Assembly (NCBI RefSeq): GCF_014287815.1
Contig: NZ_JACOOQ010000001.1
Coordinates: forward strand, 62,001 to 126,000
Source: Clostridium lentum
GTDB lineage: Bacteria > Bacillota > Clostridia > Clostridiales > Clostridiaceae
Reading direction: 5' to 3'
DNA: 64,000 nt
The position numbers were made by a program, and so were the translations under genes. Under the pieces are notes generated by a model. That model was not told the origin of the DNA. It was given only the letters and a program-made list of their open reading frames with translations, and did no database searches. Position 1 is the stretch's first letter. Every line of letters begins with the position of its first letter. Below, piece after piece: positions 59,652-64,000 of this stretch.

Positions 59652-60333
59652 ATTGCCCAAATCAATTACAGCAGAAAGTTATAGATCCCTTAGAACCAAT
59701 ATTCAGTATTCATCTATTGATAAGCAAGTAAAAACATTAGTAGTGACAAGTTCTAATGCTGGAGAAGGCAAATCAACAGTTGCTGGTAATTTAGCTTATA
59801 CATTTTTTCAAAATGGGAAGAGAGTATTGATAATAGATTGTGATTTAAGAAAGCCATCTCTTCATAGAAAATTTAATGTTTCCAATGAAGAAGGGTTAAC
59901 AGATGTTTTAGTTGGTACATCTAAATTAAATAATGTAATGAAAAAGATAGATGATAATTTATATCTGCTTACCACAGGAACTTTACCACCAAATCCTGCA
60001 GAAATTATAGGATCAAATACTATGGAGAACTTTTTAGAGCAATGTAAAATTAATTTTGATTATATAATTTTAGATACTCCACCAATATTACCAGTAACAG
60101 ATTCGAAGCTATTGGCAATAAAGGCAGATGCTACAGTAGTTGTTGTACGATCTGAAATAAGTAAATCAAAACATGTATCACAAGCTTTTAAAGAGTTAGA
60201 GAAGGTAAATGCTAATATTATAGGAACGATTTTAAATGATGTAGAAATGTATTCAGAAAAATTATATTATGATTACTCAAATAAAAGTAAGAAAAGTAAA
60301 TTTATAAATTTAAGAAATGTAATAAAGATTTAA
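59635..60333 (+). CDS. CpsD/CapB family BY-type tyrosine kinase
   Basis: A 232-residue bacterial tyrosine kinase. Walker A is SNAGEGKST (about 41-49), Walker A' VLIIDCDLRKP (about 66-76), and Walker B ILDTPPILP (about 145-153). The C-terminal autophosphorylation cluster is in MYSEKLYYDYSNKSKK (four tyrosines). The kinase and Wzz partner are separate, as usual in Firmicutes, and overlap by 17 bases. It controls polymerisation and export of the glycan. No cognate phosphatase of the CpsB type is seen before the window ends. Confidence 0.92.
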   Translation: MFIVDKLPKSITAESYRSLRTNIQYSSIDKQVKTLVVTSSNAGEGKSTVAGNLAYTFFQNGKRVLIIDCDLRKPSLHRKFNVSNEEGLTDVLVGTSKLNNVMKKIDDNLYLLTTGTLPPNPAEIIGSNTMENFLEQCKINFDYIILDTPPILPVTDSKLLAIKADATVVVVRSEISKSKHVSQAFKELEKVNANIIGTILNDVEMYSEKLYYDYSNKSKKSKFINLRNVIKI

Positions 60334-60357
60334 ACAAATTATAAGGTAGCGGTTGTT

Positions 60358-61032
60358 ATGAAAAATATAGTTATTGTTGGAGCAGGAGGCGTAGGTCGAG
60401 AAGTTTCTTTGATAATACAACAGATAAATAGGTTAGAGCCAACTTGGAACTTGATTGGATATATAGATGATAATCCAGAAAATTGGGGTAATGTTGTAAA
60501 TGGATATGCAGTTTTAGGTGGAATTGATTCTCTTACTATGATGTGTAAAGATACTTATGTGATAATTGCTATTGCTAATTATGAGGTTAAAAAGAGAATT
60601 GTAACAAAATTAAATAATAAATTTAAGTTTGCTACAATTGTACATCCAAAGGTCTTGATACATGATTATATGGAAATTGGTGAGGGATGCATAGTTTATG
60701 AAGGTGTTATTATAACTGCTAATGTATCCATAGGAAATCACGTGATAATAAGTCCAAAATGTGGAGTAGGTCATGATACCATAATAGAAAATTATGTATC
60801 TCTTTTATGGAATGTAAATATATCAGGTAATGACAGAATTGGAGAAGGAGTCATGTTTGGATCAGGGTCTACAATAATTCAAGGGAAAAATGTAGGTATG
60901 GCAGCGATAATAGGTGCAGGAGCAGTAGTAACAAAAGATATACCAGCAGGAGCTACAGTAGTAGGAATCCCTGCTAAAGTAATAAAATTAGGAGGAGTTA
61001 ATGAAGAAAGTATTATATGTAACAACAGTTAG
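60358..61032 (+). CDS. NeuD/PglD-type sugar O/N-acetyltransferase
   Basis: A 224-residue acetyltransferase. An N-terminal Rossmann-like domain (VIVGAGGVGREVSLI, about 4-18, with YIDDN near 38-42) binds the UDP sugar, and a left-handed beta-helix of hexapeptide repeats (about 95-215) holds acetyl-CoA. The catalytic-like His lies in CGVGHDTIIENYVSL. It resembles PglD, which acetylates UDP-4-amino sugars, and NeuD. With the dehydratase and aminotransferase it completes a likely UDP-diNAc-bacillosamine pathway. The 3' end overlaps the next gene by 32 bases. Confidence 0.88.
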   Translation: MKNIVIVGAGGVGREVSLIIQQINRLEPTWNLIGYIDDNPENWGNVVNGYAVLGGIDSLTMMCKDTYVIIAIANYEVKKRIVTKLNNKFKFATIVHPKVLIHDYMEIGEGCIVYEGVIITANVSIGNHVIISPKCGVGHDTIIENYVSLLWNVNISGNDRIGEGVMFGSGSTIIQGKNVGMAAIIGAGAVVTKDIPAGATVVGIPAKVIKLGGVNEESIICNNS

Positions 61033-62158
61033 TAGGACAATCAATGCATTTCTTGTTCCTCACATTGAAATGTTATTAAAAGAAGGCTATGAAGTGCAGT
61101 GTGCTTGCTCTATAGATAAGCCTATCAATAAAGGACTGCTAGAAAAGGGAGTAAAGATATACGATATTCCTTTTTCTAGAAATCCTTTGGGTTTAGGAAA
61201 CATAAGAGCTTTTAACAATCTTGTTAAGATACAAAAAAGAGAGAAGTTTGATATAGTTCATGTGCATACACCTATAGCATCTATATATGGAAGATTATTA
61301 AAGCTAAGGTTTAACAATTTAAAGACAATTTATACAGCTCATGGATATCATTTTTTAAAAGGTGGTTCAAAGTTAGGATGGATAATGTATTATCCCATAG
61401 AAAAAATAATGGCCAAGCTTACAGATACTACTATTAATATTAATTCTGAAGATTATGAAATAACTAAAAATAAGTTAAAGCCAAAGAATTGTTATTTATT
61501 AAATGGCGTAGGTTTAGATTTAAATCAATATAAGAAATTATCTCAGAAAGAAATATTAAGCAAGAAAAAGGAGCTTGGGCTAAAAGAAAATGATTTTGTT
61601 GTTTTGATGATAGCGGAACTTAATGAAAATAAAAATCAAGTACAACTTATTGAAGCAATGGAAGTTTTAAAGGATACATATCCTGAAATAAAAGCCATAT
61701 GTGTAGGTGAAGGAGATAAACTTTCAGAACTACAAAGTGAAGTTAAAAATAGAGGGCTTGAAGGTAAAGTTAATTTCCTAGGATTTAGAAATGATATTAA
61801 TGAACTTATTAATATATGTAATATAGGGGTACTTCTTTCATATAGAGAAGGTTTGCCAAGAAACTTAATGGAGCTTATGGCCTGTGGTAAAAAAGTAATT
61901 GCTACTAATATAAGAGGCTGTAGAGATATTGTGGTAGATGAAACCGTTGGTGAGATAGTGGAAGTAGGAGACTATGAAGCTACAGCAAAAGCTATAGAAA
62001 ATCAGTATTTATATGGAGATAATCAATTTATAATTTCAAAAGAAATTGAAAAGTATGATGTTAAGACCATTAACGAAGGATTAAGGCTTATATATAAGGA
62101 ATTAGAAGAAGGAGGTTATTATCATAAAGAAGGTTATGCATATTCTGCCAATGAATAA
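61001..62158 (+). CDS. GT4 family glycosyltransferase
   Basis: A 385-residue GT-B glycosyltransferase. The N-terminal acceptor domain has VLYVTTVSRTINAFLVPHIE and DIVHVHTPIASIYGRL, with TAHGYHFLKGG. The C-terminal donor domain has ELNENKNQVQLIEAM and the E-x7-E-like segment YREGLPRNLMELMACGKKVIATN (abridged: REGLPRNLMELMACGK). It resembles PglA-like enzymes that extend the undecaprenyl-linked sugar. It overlaps the acetyltransferase by 32 bases and the next gene by at least 23, so translation is coupled. Confidence 0.9.
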   Translation: MKKVLYVTTVSRTINAFLVPHIEMLLKEGYEVQCACSIDKPINKGLLEKGVKIYDIPFSRNPLGLGNIRAFNNLVKIQKREKFDIVHVHTPIASIYGRLLKLRFNNLKTIYTAHGYHFLKGGSKLGWIMYYPIEKIMAKLTDTTININSEDYEITKNKLKPKNCYLLNGVGLDLNQYKKLSQKEILSKKKELGLKENDFVVLMIAELNENKNQVQLIEAMEVLKDTYPEIKAICVGEGDKLSELQSEVKNRGLEGKVNFLGFRNDINELINICNIGVLLSYREGLPRNLMELMACGKKVIATNIRGCRDIVVDETVGEIVEVGDYEATAKAIENQYLYGDNQFIISKEIEKYDVKTINEGLRLIYKELEEGGYYHKEGYAYSANE

Positions 62159-63233
62159 AATGAGCGGAGCAGAAAAAATGGCATTATTAATGTGCAGCAA
62201 TTTTAAAAAGTATGAACCAATAGTTGTTTGTGGTGGAGAAAGTTTAAAGAAGGCTTTTGATGATAAAGGTATAGATACATATACATTAAGCTTTAGTAAA
62301 AAAAATTTATTAAAGACTTTAAAAAAATTAAAGTCTTTAATTAAGGAAAAAAATATAGAAATACTTCACTGCCATGATAATACAGCATCATTATATGGAT
62401 ATATATTAAAAGGAATATATAGAGTAGATGTAAAAGTAATTTCACATATTCATAATTGTTATCCATGGATAAAGGAAGATGGAATTAATAAGAAGATAGA
62501 TAGTATTTTTAGACCTAAATATGATTTTAATATTACATGCGGCAGTCGAGTATATGATTTTTATGATAAATATGCACCATATTTTAATAAGAATAAAACA
62601 GAAAGTCTTTCTAATGCAATGGATATAGAAGATATTACAAATATTAGTTTTAATGATATTGAAAATGTCAGAAAGGAATTTAATATTCCAAGAGATAAGA
62701 AAATTTTGGGTTTTATAGGAAGATTATCAGAACAAAAAGGAATAGTACCATTTATTAATGAGTTTGCTAAGAATAAAAAAAGATTTGAAGATTGTAAGGT
62801 TCTTTTAGTAGGAAATGGTGAACAGCAAGAGCAAGTTAATGATCTTATTAGGAAATTAGGTATCAATGATATGTTTATTCTTACTGGCTTTCAAGAAGAT
62901 ATTTATAAATTTTATCCTCTAATAGATGTGCTGTTTTTACCATCAATATATGAAGGCTTGCCAATGGTATTATTAGAAGGCATGGCCTTTAAGAAAGCAG
63001 TTATATCAATGGATGTTGGAAGCATTAATGAGTTAGTGACAAATGAAACAGGATTATTAATACAAGCAGGGAATTATAAAGAGTTTATAGATAAGTTAGA
63101 AAAAATTAAGAGCAATGAGGATATTGCAAAAAGATATGCATTAAACGGATATAAATTTGTACAGAAAAAATACAATATAAAATGTTATGTGAAAAATATA
63201 GAAAGCATATATGATAATGTTTTAAATGGCTAA
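62136..63233 (+). CDS. GT4 family glycosyltransferase with ambiguous start
   Basis: A 365-residue GT-B enzyme with MHILPMNKMSGAEKMALLM at the start. HIHNCYPWIKEDG lies near 108-120, FIGRLSEQKGIVPFI and VLLVGNGEQQEQV are donor-domain motifs, and SIYEGLPMVLLEGMAFKKAV is the E-x7-E region. The ATG at 62136 lies only two bases after GAAGG, whereas a strong GGAGG at 62111-62115 points to ATA 62124, which would add IKKV and give the usual glycosyltransferase start (M/I)KKVMHILP. The true start may therefore be a non-canonical codon. It overlaps the upstream gene. Confidence 0.88.
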   Translation: MHILPMNKMSGAEKMALLMCSNFKKYEPIVVCGGESLKKAFDDKGIDTYTLSFSKKNLLKTLKKLKSLIKEKNIEILHCHDNTASLYGYILKGIYRVDVKVISHIHNCYPWIKEDGINKKIDSIFRPKYDFNITCGSRVYDFYDKYAPYFNKNKTESLSNAMDIEDITNISFNDIENVRKEFNIPRDKKILGFIGRLSEQKGIVPFINEFAKNKKRFEDCKVLLVGNGEQQEQVNDLIRKLGINDMFILTGFQEDIYKFYPLIDVLFLPSIYEGLPMVLLEGMAFKKAVISMDVGSINELVTNETGLLIQAGNYKEFIDKLEKIKSNEDIAKRYALNGYKFVQKKYNIKCYVKNIESIYDNVLNG

Positions 63234-63255
63234 GTGATAAGTAAGGAGGAAACCA

Positions 63256-64000
63256 ATGAGAATATATTTGTTATTTTCAATGATGGAAGCATTTATAAGT
63301 TTAATGTTAAAGGATGTAGTTGATAGCTACACATTAACTGTACTTTGGATGTTTATAAATTCCTTTGTTCTTATTGGATGGTTTTATCATAAATCTAAGG
63401 ATACCACCATGTTTATGTTTTTACTTATAGGCTTTTTACTTAGATTATTAATGATGATTTATGATACTAATGTATCAAGATTACCATTTAACACTGGTGA
63501 TGCATATAAATTTGATGAAATGGCAAGGCTCACGGCTGCAGCACTGCCAGAACAGCTTTTAGAGCACTTTACAGGTTTTTATTCTCAATTTTTAGGGGTT
63601 GTTTACTATATTTTTGGAGAGTACAACTTCTTTGGACATTTTATAAATATATCATTTATCATGCTAGCAGCGACAAAGCTTATTGATATAGCTGATTTGT
63701 TAGAATTTAAGACTAGAAATGAAAAGCTATTAATTGCATTATGGCTTTTCATGCCTATACCTATGCTTATGGGATATGCACTATTGAGAGAAGCATCAAT
63801 GTATTATTTTATAGTTCAATCTATTTACTTTTTCCTTAAATGGTTTGAAAAATATAACTATATATATGCAGTACTCGCCATACTAATGGGACTTATGGGA
63901 GGAAAATATCATAGTGGTGTTAGTGTTATTGTTGTTCCATATATTTATTATTTTATTTTTTATAGTCGTAAAAAGAAAAAAATTAGCTTTAATATATTTA
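63256..64000 (+). CDS. Wzy-like multi-spanning membrane protein (3' end cut off)
   Basis: The gene runs off the window; 248 codons are visible. GGAGG lies before the ATG. The product starts MRIYLLFSMMEAFISLM and has at least seven hydrophobic helices. An extracytoplasmic loop with NTGDAYKFDEMARL (about 78-91) follows the third helix; similar loops occur in GT-C/Wzy-type polymerases. A late YALLREASMYYF and GGKYHSGVS are also visible. Position at the end of the glycan operon suggests the polymerase or a membrane glycosyltransferase. The call is by topology and context, not by a clear signature. Confidence 0.7.
   Translation, partial: MRIYLLFSMMEAFISLMLKDVVDSYTLTVLWMFINSFVLIGWFYHKSKDTTMFMFLLIGFLLRLLMMIYDTNVSRLPFNTGDAYKFDEMARLTAAALPEQLLEHFTGFYSQFLGVVYYIFGEYNFFGHFINISFIMLAATKLIDIADLLEFKTRNEKLLIALWLFMPIPMLMGYALLREASMYYFIVQSIYFFLKWFEKYNYIYAVLAILMGLMGGKYHSGVSVIVVPYIYYFIFYSRKKKKISFNIF

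Overview
The window reads as chromosomal DNA of a low-GC, endospore-type Firmicute close to Clostridium sensu stricto. The evidence is very AT-rich codon use, strong AGGAGG ribosome sites with frequent GTG and TTG starts, U-tract terminators, two lysine (L-box) riboswitches, and clostridial families such as YtxH, the PRK06851 tandem P-loop ATPase, a Sel1-repeat giant and DUF6688. There is no rRNA, tRNA, CRISPR array, complete insertion sequence or prophage. The gene calls rest on family recognition by eye; no database search was run.

Layout. 1-5 kb: a YfhO-type membrane protein and a FUSC/aromatic-acid-exporter-like protein, divergently transcribed. 5.2-7.4 kb: a DUF948-like/YtxH envelope pair on the minus strand, then a three-gene operon behind a near-perfect Fur box (Cys-rich protein, DUF454 protein, four-helix protein with two lysine-side histidines). 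7.4-11.2 kb: Ca2+-type P-ATPase, MscS channel and a 52-residue ORF. 11.2-13.3 kb: a glucose-type PTS EIICB with a complete GlcT/LicT-style antiterminator leader. 13.3-15.2 kb: a cluster of DnaA boxes, sfsA and a TIM-barrel protein. 15.3-25.4 kb: lysine riboswitch plus lysA, then DUF3006-lepB-ftsH-helD, then a second lysine riboswitch in front of a YfcC transporter and an M20 amidohydrolase. 25.4-35.5 kb: a 50-residue Cys protein, the PRK06851 ATPase, a polar amino acid ABC importer, an 868-residue Sel1 protein, a class II Fic protein, a CDF efflux protein and an M18 aminopeptidase.

35.5-45 kb: an orphan prepilin-like protein, a decayed GH94 glucan phosphorylase, manA, a CPBP protease, an orphan P-loop protein, and a MarR regulator followed by a heterodimeric ABC exporter; a matching palindrome (ACATAG-N4-CTATGT) lies before both the regulator and the exporter. 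45-53 kb holds the most unusual block. A DUF6688 membrane protein is followed by a tight six-gene operon encoding a zinc-ribbon/pseudokinase/PP2C fusion, a VWA protein, a zinc-ribbon FHA protein, an active-looking Ser/Thr kinase, a pseudokinase and an unknown protein. It resembles the TerY-P phosphorylation triads but has no Ter genes beside it.

53-64 kb: prfC, then an exopolysaccharide/glycan operon running off the end. It contains a PglF-like dehydratase, a PglE-like aminotransferase, a PglC-like priming transferase, a PglD/NeuD-like acetyltransferase, a Wzz/BY-kinase pair, two GT4 glycosyltransferases and a Wzy-like membrane protein. Together the first four suggest synthesis and loading of a UDP-diacetylbacillosamine-type sugar. 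Two genes in this operon appear to begin at non-canonical ATT or ATA codons.
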